From Palleniella intestinalis (lineage in GTDB: Bacteria; Bacteroidota; Bacteroidia; Bacteroidales; Bacteroidaceae), in NCBI RefSeq assembly GCF_013166595.1, contig NZ_JABKKG010000003.1:149408-213407 (forward strand): a stretch of 64,000 nucleotides of DNA, written 5' to 3'. The notes under the pieces are model-generated. The model searched no databases. It was given only the letters and a program-made list of their open reading frames with translations, and was not told where the DNA came from. The stretch's first letter is position 1; the number at the start of each line of letters is the position of its first letter. Shown here in pieces: positions 52,427 through 61,131 of this stretch. A program made the position numbers and the translations under genes.

Positions 52427-52849
52427 ATGAGATTATTATTTGGAATCCTGTTCGCACTGTCGGTAATGCCCTTGTTCGCTAAAAGTGATGTAGTCTATTT
52501 GGAAAAGGTCGGCAATGGAGGGACACGCGTGTTCTCGGTCGTTGTCCCTGTGATGGACAAAGAGCCTGAGACGATAGACTTGGCGAAACGCACATTGATA
52601 AATGCCTTGCTGTTTGAAGGTGTGGAGAACTACAATGGCGGCTTTCCGCTTGTGTCGAATCCCGAGCATATCTATGCCAAGGAGATGGTTGACCCAAACA
52701 AAGGTCAGTACCGCATCTACAGCAAGGAAATCTATTATGAGAATCGCGACAGCAGATCGTTGGCGTATTTCACCATTGTGCTGAACCATTTCAATTTGCT
52801 GAGGGTGCTGAACATGCGCAAAGCGATGGACACTCCATTTGCGGAGTAA
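52427..52849 (+). CDS. Small exported protein, last gene of the tubulin operon
   Basis: The ATG at 52427 (MRLLFGILFALSVMPLFAKS) gives 140 aa with a clear signal peptide cleaved after LFA. The in-frame extension upstream to 52367 overlaps the preceding gene and is not credible. The mature part of about 120 residues has VYLEKVGNGGTRVFSVVVPV and a central helix LAKRTLINALLFEG. It contains no cysteine or known motif. The operon terminator follows 78 nt later. Confidence 0.8.
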   Translation: MRLLFGILFALSVMPLFAKSDVVYLEKVGNGGTRVFSVVVPVMDKEPETIDLAKRTLINALLFEGVENYNGGFPLVSNPEHIYAKEMVDPNKGQYRIYSKEIYYENRDSRSLAYFTIVLNHFNLLRVLNMRKAMDTPFAE

Positions 52850-52926
52850 CCGTGAAAAGCAGTGTGCAGCTTGTTCTTATGCAATGAAATAATCTGCACA
52901 CCGGAGAATGTTTTTAATTTAATCAG

Positions 52927-52968
52927 GGGTAGTAATGAGTTGTGAAAGTCATTACTACCCTTTGTTTT
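52927..52968 (+). terminator. Terminator of the tubulin operon
   Basis: GGGTAGTAATGA (52927-52938) pairs with TCATTACTACCC (52949-52960), then TTTGTTTT. Another stem GTGTGCAG/CTGCACAC (about 52861-52901) precedes it. Confidence 0.88.
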
Positions 52969-53075
52969 GTCAATATGTAAGCAAAAGTGTGCCTGTTGCT
53001 TGTAAAATGCTACGTATCTTAGTGTTTAAGGTAAACTGAAAAACCAACAAATGTTAAAATATTATTGCCGTGACG

Positions 53076-53154
53076 GAAGCTAACGCTTTGCATTGCAAAA
53101 GGTAACACTTTGCTTGGTGAAAGGTAGCCTTTCGCACTGTAAAAGGTAACCTGT
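53076..53154 (+). repeat. Dispersed phased palindrome array, copy E
   Basis: Cores start at about 53076 (GAAGCTAACGCTTT), 53098 (AAAGGTAACACTTT), 53119 (GAAAGGTAGCCTTT) and 53140 (GTAAAAGGTAACCT), 21-22 bp apart. The flank CAACAAATGTTAAA at 53045-53058 matches copy A. The remainder of the 52969-53316 gap is AT-rich without a supported gene. Confidence 0.85.
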
Positions 53155-53316
53155 CACTGTGCCCGGCATAGTTTGATGAATATGTAAGAATTCATTTGAC
53201 TGTTTTGACTTATACATAAACCTTAAGTTAATACAAATATTTGTGGAAAAAAGAGTGAAAATCTGGTGGTCTATAATTTAATTGCTCAAATCTTAAATAA
53301 TCTCAGTTATTTTCGT

Positions 53317-53324
53317 TAATTTTG
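53317..53324 (+). promoter_or_regulatory. -7 element of the restriction/defence operon
   Basis: TAATTTTG at 53317-53324, 23 nt before the ATG at 53348. No good -33 TTTG. Confidence 0.6.
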
Positions 53325-53347
53325 TGACAAAATTAGAAAGTAAAATT

Positions 53348-56300
53348 ATGAGCAATACTCTTATCGACAACAGTTGTGGCTTTGAACTTATTGAATACTT
53401 GAAAAAATATGTGTCAGACAACAGATGTAATCATATTCGCATAGCTTCCGGTTATTGGGATTTGCCGGGAACAAAACTCATTTACGACGAGCTCCAGGCA
53501 TTTCTGCATCATGGCGGCAGATTGGATTTGTTGATTGGGCAAGAGCCTATGCTGCGCAGTTATCAAATGCGTAACGATTTGTCCAAGGAAGAGAGATTCC
53601 CAGATTTCTATATCAAGAGGGATGTTGATAAACTTTCTGACGAATATAAGCCTGTTGTACATTTACTGCTTGACTATATGAATGAGGACGAGGATAAATC
53701 TCAAGTCAGGATAAGAGTGTATGGACAAGATGGCGAAGAAAAAAGATTCCTTCACGCAAAATGCTATATATTTACCGGAGAAGGCTTGGGCTACGGTATT
53801 GTAGGAAGCTCTAACTTTACTCAAAAAGGATTACAGGACAATGCAGAATTGAACTATCTTGAAACCAGTTCTTTGATTGTCAAAAACGAATCTATAATAG
53901 ACAATCAAATGCCACACCTTTATTGGTTTAACAAGCACTGGGAAGAGAGTATTCCTTGGACTGGTAAATTCATCAAGGAAATCCTCTTGCCTTCCCCGGT
54001 TGGCACAGCCGTACAGAAAGAAAAAAATGAGTTGACGCCATACGAGGTGTATATAAAATATCTACAAACGCAATTCGGTGACATTGCAAATCCTGATGCA
54101 ATTGAGATTCTGAAGTCTTATCTTCCCAAAGGGTTCACATCTCTAAGCTATCAGCTTGATGCTGTGCAACAGTGTTTCTACATTATGCGCCAGCATGGCG
54201 GTTTTATTCTTGGCGATGTTGTAGGACTGGGAAAAACAATTATAGGAGTATTGGTAATCAAAAAATTCCTGAACGAAGCATCCTCACTTGGCAGATTGCC
54301 AAAGGTTCTTGTTGTAGTTCCACCAGCCGTAAAATCATCATGGGAAAAGACTGTTAGTTATTTTGACAAGGAACGTATAGACAAAATAGCACCTTTCATA
54401 ACATTCATAACAACAGGCAGTATTGGAAAGATAATCATGGAATCCGATACCAATGATGCCACTGATGTAGAAGATACAGGCACAGAGGACTTTGAGTCTG
54501 AACTTGCATATGATAATTACGGGATGATTCTCATAGATGAAAGCCATAATTTCCGTAACCGCAGTGCTCAGAAATACAAAGACCTTGACGACCTCATACA
54601 GACGATAGATGCGCGAACCGGTGCTGCACCTTTTATCGGTCTGTTATCTGCCACACCTCAAAACAATACGCCTACCGACATATATAATCAGATTCTGTTC
54701 TTCCAAAGAGAACCAAACAAAAGCAGTCTGCCAAACATTCCCGGCGGAAAGCTTGACAGCTTTATGAGCGAGAAAAGTAAACTCTTTGCCGAACTCAGAA
54801 AAAAGGACACTCCTGAGGCAAAGGCGGAACTGCAACTGTTGGCGGAAGAAATAAGGGATAAGGTACTAAATGAACTGGTTGTCCGCAGAACACGTAAAGA
54901 CATAAAAACATTTTATCAGCAGGACAGCGAGACATTGCGCTTCCCTACGGTGAAAGGTCCGCACAAGCTGGAATACAAGCTGGACAAGCAACTTTGCCAA
55001 CTGTTTGCTGATACTATAGACTACATTGTCGGTGACCCTAAGAACAATCAGAAGTCAAAGATTGGTTACTATCGTTATACAGGCATCACATTCTTCAAAG
55101 ACAAAAAGAACAAGGATCTGTATAAAATCAAAAACCTGACACCTGAAAAGATTGCCGAGCAGTTGGCAAACATCATGCGCATCTTGCTTGTAAAACGACT
55201 TGAAAGCAGTTTCACGGCATTCAAGAAGTCGCTCCATAACCTGCAGCGATACACGCAGAACATGATAGACATGATAAATGCCGATGCAGTGTTCATTTGC
55301 CCGGACTTGGACATCAACGATATAATCGCAAAACACACGACACTGCAAAACGCCATTCCGTTCATAGAGGAAAAAATCAAAGAAAAAGGCGGCAATAACA
55401 GGCGTTTCAATAAGGCTGATTTCAAGGATGAATACTTGGATAATCTGAAAAAAGATAAGGCACTTATCGATGCATTGTGTGAACGATGGGATGAGAATGA
55501 CTATGACCCAAAGCTTGATGTATTCAAAGAGTGTATCAATACCAAACTGTTTAATCCTGAAATCAATAATCCTTCCGGATTTGACAAACCACGGCTTGTG
55601 GTGTTCTCTGAAGCCAAGGACACTGTGGATTCATTGGAACGTGTGCTTAATGCAAAAGGGCATAAGGTCTTAAAAGTCACAGCAGAAAACAGAGTAAAGA
55701 AACAATCCGAGATACAAGAGAACTTCGATGCAAACTCTAAAGTACAGAAAGATGACTACGATGTGATTGTCACAACTGAGGTGCTTGCCGAAGGCGTGAA
55801 CCTTCATCGTGCAAATGTCATTCTGAACTATGATACCCCATGGAATGCAACACGACTGATGCAGCGCATCGGACGTGTGAATCGCATTGGTTCAAAAGAA
55901 GAGTTTGTGCATGTATTCAATTTCTTCCCGTCATACGAAGGCAATGAACAGATAAAACTTGCAGAGATAGCATACGCCAAGTTGCAGGCTTTCCACACTA
56001 TGTTTGGGGAGGACAACAAAGTGTTCACAGAGGCAGAGGAACTGTCAGAAGCCGGATTTCAGCATATTGTAGACGGTGAAGTGTCTCCATTGAGTGAATA
56101 TATACAAGACATGAAGGACTTCCAGAACGAGCAACCTGAAAGATTTAAGTATCTGCAAGGGAAAGAGTTCCTGCACATTGGCGGAACTATTGGCTTCAAG
56201 GACGAGCAACAAAGCCTTGTGGTTATTCATTCAGAAAACAGGGGACTGACAAACATAATCATTGACAAAGACAGCAAAGCATCAGTCGTTGCACCAATCA

Positions 56301-56725
56301 CAGCTATGCAGTTCCTGAAATGCGGCAAGGATGAAAAGTTTTCCAAGAAGCCTATGGACTCGGAAATTGAAAAGCAGTCCATGATGGAATACAGTATGCA
56401 TGTGAATAAGATGCGCACCTCGAAAGATGCTACAGCTGAAGTCAAGAAAGCACAAAAATTCCTTCATGAAACTGTAAAACCAAAACTTATCTCACAAGAA
56501 GCACGTAAGGCATACGGATATGCAGATAAGGCACTACGTGGAAACTCACATGCAGTGGCACGGCAGATATTGAAATTTGCAAAGGTCTATGAAACCCAAG
56601 GCGCATCAATGTTTGGACTGGACAATGATGTGAATGAATGGGTGACATCCGCATTTGGAAGACTTGCAGAACAAGGAAACAAAAAAAATGGAGAAGCAAA
56701 AATTGCACTGACAATAACAAAATAA
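53348..56725 (+). CDS. PLD-nuclease / SNF2-like helicase (restriction-type subunit)
   Basis: The ATG at 53348 gives 1125 aa. The N-terminal phospholipase-D-like domain has FLHAKCYIF (HxK at about 136) with GSSNFTQKGL. The superfamily-2 helicase core follows: DVVGLGKTIIG (Walker A, about 288), VVVPPAVKSSW (Ia), LIDESHNFRN (DExH-type box, about 395), LLSATPQNN (III), TTEVLAEGVNLHRANVILNYD (V) and RLMQRIGRVNRIG (VI, about 838). A helical C-terminal region extends to 1125. The combination nuclease plus translocase next to a methylase fits a restriction subunit. The methylase starts 3 nt after the stop. Confidence 0.9.
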   Translation: MSNTLIDNSCGFELIEYLKKYVSDNRCNHIRIASGYWDLPGTKLIYDELQAFLHHGGRLDLLIGQEPMLRSYQMRNDLSKEERFPDFYIKRDVDKLSDEYKPVVHLLLDYMNEDEDKSQVRIRVYGQDGEEKRFLHAKCYIFTGEGLGYGIVGSSNFTQKGLQDNAELNYLETSSLIVKNESIIDNQMPHLYWFNKHWEESIPWTGKFIKEILLPSPVGTAVQKEKNELTPYEVYIKYLQTQFGDIANPDAIEILKSYLPKGFTSLSYQLDAVQQCFYIMRQHGGFILGDVVGLGKTIIGVLVIKKFLNEASSLGRLPKVLVVVPPAVKSSWEKTVSYFDKERIDKIAPFITFITTGSIGKIIMESDTNDATDVEDTGTEDFESELAYDNYGMILIDESHNFRNRSAQKYKDLDDLIQTIDARTGAAPFIGLLSATPQNNTPTDIYNQILFFQREPNKSSLPNIPGGKLDSFMSEKSKLFAELRKKDTPEAKAELQLLAEEIRDKVLNELVVRRTRKDIKTFYQQDSETLRFPTVKGPHKLEYKLDKQLCQLFADTIDYIVGDPKNNQKSKIGYYRYTGITFFKDKKNKDLYKIKNLTPEKIAEQLANIMRILLVKRLESSFTAFKKSLHNLQRYTQNMIDMINADAVFICPDLDINDIIAKHTTLQNAIPFIEEKIKEKGGNNRRFNKADFKDEYLDNLKKDKALIDALCERWDENDYDPKLDVFKECINTKLFNPEINNPSGFDKPRLVVFSEAKDTVDSLERVLNAKGHKVLKVTAENRVKKQSEIQENFDANSKVQKDDYDVIVTTEVLAEGVNLHRANVILNYDTPWNATRLMQRIGRVNRIGSKEEFVHVFNFFPSYEGNEQIKLAEIAYAKLQAFHTMFGEDNKVFTEAEELSEAGFQHIVDGEVSPLSEYIQDMKDFQNEQPERFKYLQGKEFLHIGGTIGFKDEQQSLVVIHSENRGLTNIIIDKDSKASVVAPITAMQFLKCGKDEKFSKKPMDSEIEKQSMMEYSMHVNKMRTSKDATAEVKKAQKFLHETVKPKLISQEARKAYGYADKALRGNSHAVARQILKFAKVYETQGASMFGLDNDVNEWVTSAFGRLAEQGNKKNGEAKIALTITK

Positions 56726-56728
56726 GAT

Positions 56729-59700
56729 ATGCTGAAAGATAATCTTAAAAACATATTCAATAGTGACTATCCCGGTATAAACACTATTGCCAACGAAGTG
56801 ATTTTACCTATATTCAAGGAGAGTGCAGAGATATTCCAATATCCTGAATCACAGGAAATAGACAGGTATGCTACCAACGCAAATATTACAGAAATCATAC
56901 ACTTTGGGTGCATTGACACTAATGCAGTAGGAAATGACCCAATAGAGCTGTTTGATGTTTCTGTAAATAGTCATTCTAAGTTGGAGCGTTCCCGTGTAAA
57001 CATTCAGCGATGGATAAGAAAAGAACTTGCCAACTATTCTCATGCATTCATTGTATTTCATTATGATGAGCCAAAAGGAAGAAGCTGGAGATTTTCATAT
57101 CTGCATAAAGACACGAATGCCTCATCCACAGATGCCAAGCGTTACACATACTTGTTAGGTAAGAATTTCTCTGCGAAGACAATCACAGAACGTTTCACCA
57201 AACTTGCATCAAGCAAACTTGATGATGCAGCATTAAAGGAGGCATTCTCTGTACAAGCTGTTTCAGATGATTTCTTTAACGGCTATCGTGACTTGTATGC
57301 AGATTTCGTACAGTATATTACAGGAACAAGATACGAAAAAGTTAAAGGTAAGTGGGTAGAAGTGCAAAAGGGAGAGCCGACGGAAGAAATCTTTGCTGAA
57401 TTCAAGAATGACAAAAAGGCTGTCCGTGACTATATCAAGAAGATGATGGGAAGACTCACATTCCTTTATTTCTTGCAGCGCAAGGGCTGGCTCAATGGCA
57501 GCTATGATTATATGAACAGCTTGTATGAATCTTCTTCCCAAAAGGAAGATTTCCTTGACGCTGTACTTGAACCTCTGTTCTTTGGTGTGCTGAATACTCC
57601 ATTAGAAAAAAGAATGGATGTTTTCACAAGAAATCATTGGGACACGGATTTGTTGGAGGAATGGAAGGGCATCCCTTACCTCAATGGCGGACTATTTGAA
57701 CAGAGCGATGATGACCGACGCACTGTCAAGTTCCCGATGGAATACTTTGACAATCTCTTCGATTTCTTTAGTCGGTATAACTTCACTGTTGACGAGAACG
57801 ACCCTAATGATTCGGAAATAGGCATCGACCCGGAAATGCTTGGACGTGTATTCGAGAGTCTGTTGGAGGATAATAAAGACAAAGGGGCGTTCTATACTCC
57901 AAAGGAGATTGTACAGTATATGTGCAAACAGAGTATCATCCAGTATCTGAAAACAAACACGGAGGAGACACTGTATCCTGACATTGAGGAACTTATCAAT
58001 ACAGGTTTCGTCAATCAATCATTGCAGGAAAAAGGAAATGCTACAATGGTGTATAATCTTCTCTGCAACGTAAAAGTATGCGACCCTGCCATTGGCTCCG
58101 GAGCTTTCCCTATGGGCATTTTGGATTTGCTGTACTCCACACGCAGGCATTTGTATGATTACTTGGAATTTCCTGAAGCGTTCAATCCTGTTGAAGTGAA
58201 GAAGTCTATCATTAAGAACAACATTTTTGGTGTGGATATAGAGCAGGGAGCGGTAGACATTGCTCGCCTGCGATTCTGGCTGGCTATATTGTTGGAAGAA
58301 ACAGAACCATCGCCACTGCCAAACCTTGATTACAGGATTATACGTGGAAACTCATTGTTGACAACTTTCAATGATGAGTACCTTGACTTGTCATGCCCAT
58401 CAGACAGAAAGGTGAAAATAAACAGAATGAAAAGAGAGCTGTTTATATTGCAGAACCAGTTGTATAGCTTAAATGGTGATAAGAAATTGGAATGTGAGAT
58501 TGCTGTCAAACATAAGATTCTTGATATTGTCGGGTATCAATTAGGCTTCCATAAGAAGAGTGCACTCTGTGGAATGAGAACAGATACCGAGGATTTGTTT
58601 TCAGACCAACCTGTATTAACCAAAGCACAAAAGAAACAAGAAGAAAAGGCAACGCAGATTTATCACATCAAACAGAAGAGCATAAACGCAATAGACGGAA
58701 TGCTGACCAAACTGAAAACTCCTAATTATTCATTGATGGATAGAGCACAAACAGACATAAATTTCTTTGACTGGGAGATTATGTTTAGTGACATATTCTG
58801 CAATGGGGGATTTGATGTTGTCATTGGTAATCCGCCGTATTTTGTTTACGAAGGTTCTCATAAAGATGAAATATCCAATTTGAAATCTAAAGAGGAATTG
58901 AAAATAGCTTTTGGAGGAAAGTTGAATGCCTATAAATTATTTTTGGCAAAAGCATTGAATACACTTGTAAAGGAAAATGGTGTAATCTCCTATATATTCC
59001 AAAATTCTTTTTTGGCGGACAAACAGGCAGCTACTTTGAGGAAGAATGTCTTGCAGAATAATCAAATAATAGTGGTAGATTCTTATCCTGAACGTGATAG
59101 CATAAAAAAGCGTGTGTTTGAATCTGCCAAAATGAGTGTATGTATCTTAACTGTAAAACATACAAAAAACAACATGCCATTTGTTGTTAATATCTGGGAT
59201 GACAAATACAAATCATCTGGTATAACGACACATTTTGTATCTTCAGAAATAGAGAGCATTGATCCTGAAGGTTTCTCTATACCTAGATTAAGGCAAGAGC
59301 ATCTGCCATTAGTAATAAAAATAAACAACATAAACAAAAAGACTTATCTGCGTTGTTTCCAAGGGGAACTTAATATGACTATTCATCGTAATTTTTTCTC
59401 ATGTGACACAACGTTTCCGAAAGTGCTTAAAGGTGCTTCCATACAAAGATATTTCTGGACAGAAGATGTCAGCCAGGGAGTTAATGAAACTGTTGATGAG
59501 GTTGCCTATTTGAAAGCATTCCCAAAGTCGGAAAAATCTTCTCACCATGCAATTCCTCGTATAGCAATGCAAGGAATGACAGGAGCTAATGACAAAATAA
59601 GAATAGTCGCCACTTTAATTGATAATAATCTATATCTTGCCCATTCGTGTAACTATATAATACCAGTAGAGGGCTTTGAACTTAAGTATATATTGGGCAT

Positions 59701-59998
59701 ACTGAATTCAAAATTAGTTAATTGGTATTTTAGATGCTTCAGCACAAACAGTAATGTCAATAGTTATGAAATAGAAAACATTCCCTTTCCCAATATTTCC
59801 ATAGAACAGCAACAACCGATAGCAAAACTTGTTGATAGTATTCTTTCTGCTAAGAATTCAGATGCAAATGCAGATACCTCTACATATGAGCATGAAATAG
59901 ACTTACTTGTATATCACCTCTACGGCTTAACTTATAATGAGATGAAAATAATCAATCCAGATACACCAATAACAAAAGAGAAATATAATAATATATGA
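56729..59998 (+). CDS. Eco57I/PglX-like N6-adenine DNA methyltransferase
   Basis: The product has 1089 aa. SAM-binding motif I CDPAIGSGAFPMGI at about 451 and catalytic motif IV IGNPPYFVYEG at about 700 define an N6-adenine (gamma-type) methylase. The preceding PEMLGRVFESLLEDNKDKGAFYTPKEIVQYM is the characteristic helix-plus-GAFYTP entry of the Eco57I/PglX class. The C-terminal 250 residues, with repeated YLRCFQGELNM and LKYILGILNSKLVNWYFR, look like the target-recognition region of type I/IIG enzymes. No PD-(D/E)xK nuclease is obvious in it, so cleavage must come from partners. Stop overlaps the next start as ATGA. Confidence 0.9.
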   Translation: MLKDNLKNIFNSDYPGINTIANEVILPIFKESAEIFQYPESQEIDRYATNANITEIIHFGCIDTNAVGNDPIELFDVSVNSHSKLERSRVNIQRWIRKELANYSHAFIVFHYDEPKGRSWRFSYLHKDTNASSTDAKRYTYLLGKNFSAKTITERFTKLASSKLDDAALKEAFSVQAVSDDFFNGYRDLYADFVQYITGTRYEKVKGKWVEVQKGEPTEEIFAEFKNDKKAVRDYIKKMMGRLTFLYFLQRKGWLNGSYDYMNSLYESSSQKEDFLDAVLEPLFFGVLNTPLEKRMDVFTRNHWDTDLLEEWKGIPYLNGGLFEQSDDDRRTVKFPMEYFDNLFDFFSRYNFTVDENDPNDSEIGIDPEMLGRVFESLLEDNKDKGAFYTPKEIVQYMCKQSIIQYLKTNTEETLYPDIEELINTGFVNQSLQEKGNATMVYNLLCNVKVCDPAIGSGAFPMGILDLLYSTRRHLYDYLEFPEAFNPVEVKKSIIKNNIFGVDIEQGAVDIARLRFWLAILLEETEPSPLPNLDYRIIRGNSLLTTFNDEYLDLSCPSDRKVKINRMKRELFILQNQLYSLNGDKKLECEIAVKHKILDIVGYQLGFHKKSALCGMRTDTEDLFSDQPVLTKAQKKQEEKATQIYHIKQKSINAIDGMLTKLKTPNYSLMDRAQTDINFFDWEIMFSDIFCNGGFDVVIGNPPYFVYEGSHKDEISNLKSKEELKIAFGGKLNAYKLFLAKALNTLVKENGVISYIFQNSFLADKQAATLRKNVLQNNQIIVVDSYPERDSIKKRVFESAKMSVCILTVKHTKNNMPFVVNIWDDKYKSSGITTHFVSSEIESIDPEGFSIPRLRQEHLPLVIKINNINKKTYLRCFQGELNMTIHRNFFSCDTTFPKVLKGASIQRYFWTEDVSQGVNETVDEVAYLKAFPKSEKSSHHAIPRIAMQGMTGANDKIRIVATLIDNNLYLAHSCNYIIPVEGFELKYILGILNSKLVNWYFRCFSTNSNVNSYEIENIPFPNISIEQQQPIAKLVDSILSAKNSDANADTSTYEHEIDLLVYHLYGLTYNEMKIINPDTPITKEKYNNI

Positions 59999-61116
59999 TA
60001 TCACCTACACAAATAAGAAAACCTGAGAATTGGCAAGACTTTGAGAAACTCTGTAAGTTTTTATGGGGAGAGATATGGAATTGTTCAGATAGCATAGTTC
60101 GAAATGGACGTAGTGGTCAAAATCAACATGGTGTAGACATTTATGCTATGCCTAAAGGTGAAAAATGTTATTTTGGGATTCAATGTAAATTGAAAGACGA
60201 ATATACCCATGCTAAATTAAAAAAGAAGATTGTTGACGAAGAGATAAATAATGCAAGAAATTTCAGACCGAAATTGGGTAAATTAATTTTTGCTACTACG
60301 GCAAACAAAGATGCGGAAATTGAGCAATACATCCGTGAAAAGAATATTGAACATTTGGAGAATGAAGATTTTGGAATAGAATATAAAGCATGGGAAGATA
60401 TTGTTGATTTATTAGAACAGCATAGGTCTACATACCAGTGGTATGTCAATAACTGTCAGTATAAAGATGTTGCAAACATAAATGTATCATTTCAAGGAAA
60501 TGAAACAGTAACTATCTATCCGGAATATGTAAGAACAATTATCAAAACTGTTTTTGAGGAGTTTACGGAATATGACCCAGTTTTGATAAAGCTTAGGAAT
60601 TTAAACAGAAAGATAGCACAACAGCAAAAAATAGCTATTCGGGGAGAGCATGATTATAGATGGCAAAAGGTGTATATTGACATAGAAAACACAGGTAACG
60701 TAACATTAGACGATTGTAAGTTGTACTTATACTTAGACATGTCAAAAGTAGAAAATATCGATACACCATATCATTATATAAATGATTGGCGAATATCTGA
60801 TGTGGAAAAGGCTCAGGCTAATGCACGTATAGATAACGAACGAGATGTTTTCAAGATAGATAACGGTATTGTGTATGAACCTATAATTCCATTATTATTA
60901 AAGGATTCTATGCAATTTCATTTTAGTATTATTGCAAAAGATAATGTTACATGTATTCCTGTTGTATGGGAGTTTAAATCACGAGATTATACAAAAGAAG
61001 GATGTCTTAAAATACATGTATCGCCTCAATATGAGGAAGTCGTTGAAAAAAAAGTAGTAAGGGACAAGTCTGCAATTATTGATGATGTTATTGAGATTAA
61101 ACCAAAAATAAAATAA
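59995..61116 (+). CDS. Mrr-like restriction endonuclease-domain protein
   Basis: The product has 373 aa. GRSGQNQHGVDIYAMPKG followed by YFGIQCKLKD gives the D...QxK form of the PD-(D/E)xK active site used by Mrr-type nucleases (Asp in GVDIY, Gln-x-Lys in IQCK). KLIFATTANKDAEIEQYI is the usual next strand-helix. The second half (about 190-373) is a beta-rich domain of unknown kind. The 4-nt ATGA overlap implies translational coupling with the methylase. Markedly AT-rich. It may cleave modified or unmodified DNA under control of the partners. Confidence 0.83.
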   Translation: MISPTQIRKPENWQDFEKLCKFLWGEIWNCSDSIVRNGRSGQNQHGVDIYAMPKGEKCYFGIQCKLKDEYTHAKLKKKIVDEEINNARNFRPKLGKLIFATTANKDAEIEQYIREKNIEHLENEDFGIEYKAWEDIVDLLEQHRSTYQWYVNNCQYKDVANINVSFQGNETVTIYPEYVRTIIKTVFEEFTEYDPVLIKLRNLNRKIAQQQKIAIRGEHDYRWQKVYIDIENTGNVTLDDCKLYLYLDMSKVENIDTPYHYINDWRISDVEKAQANARIDNERDVFKIDNGIVYEPIIPLLLKDSMQFHFSIIAKDNVTCIPVVWEFKSRDYTKEGCLKIHVSPQYEEVVEKKVVRDKSAIIDDVIEIKPKIK

Positions 61117-61131
61117 TAAACTTTGTCAGAT

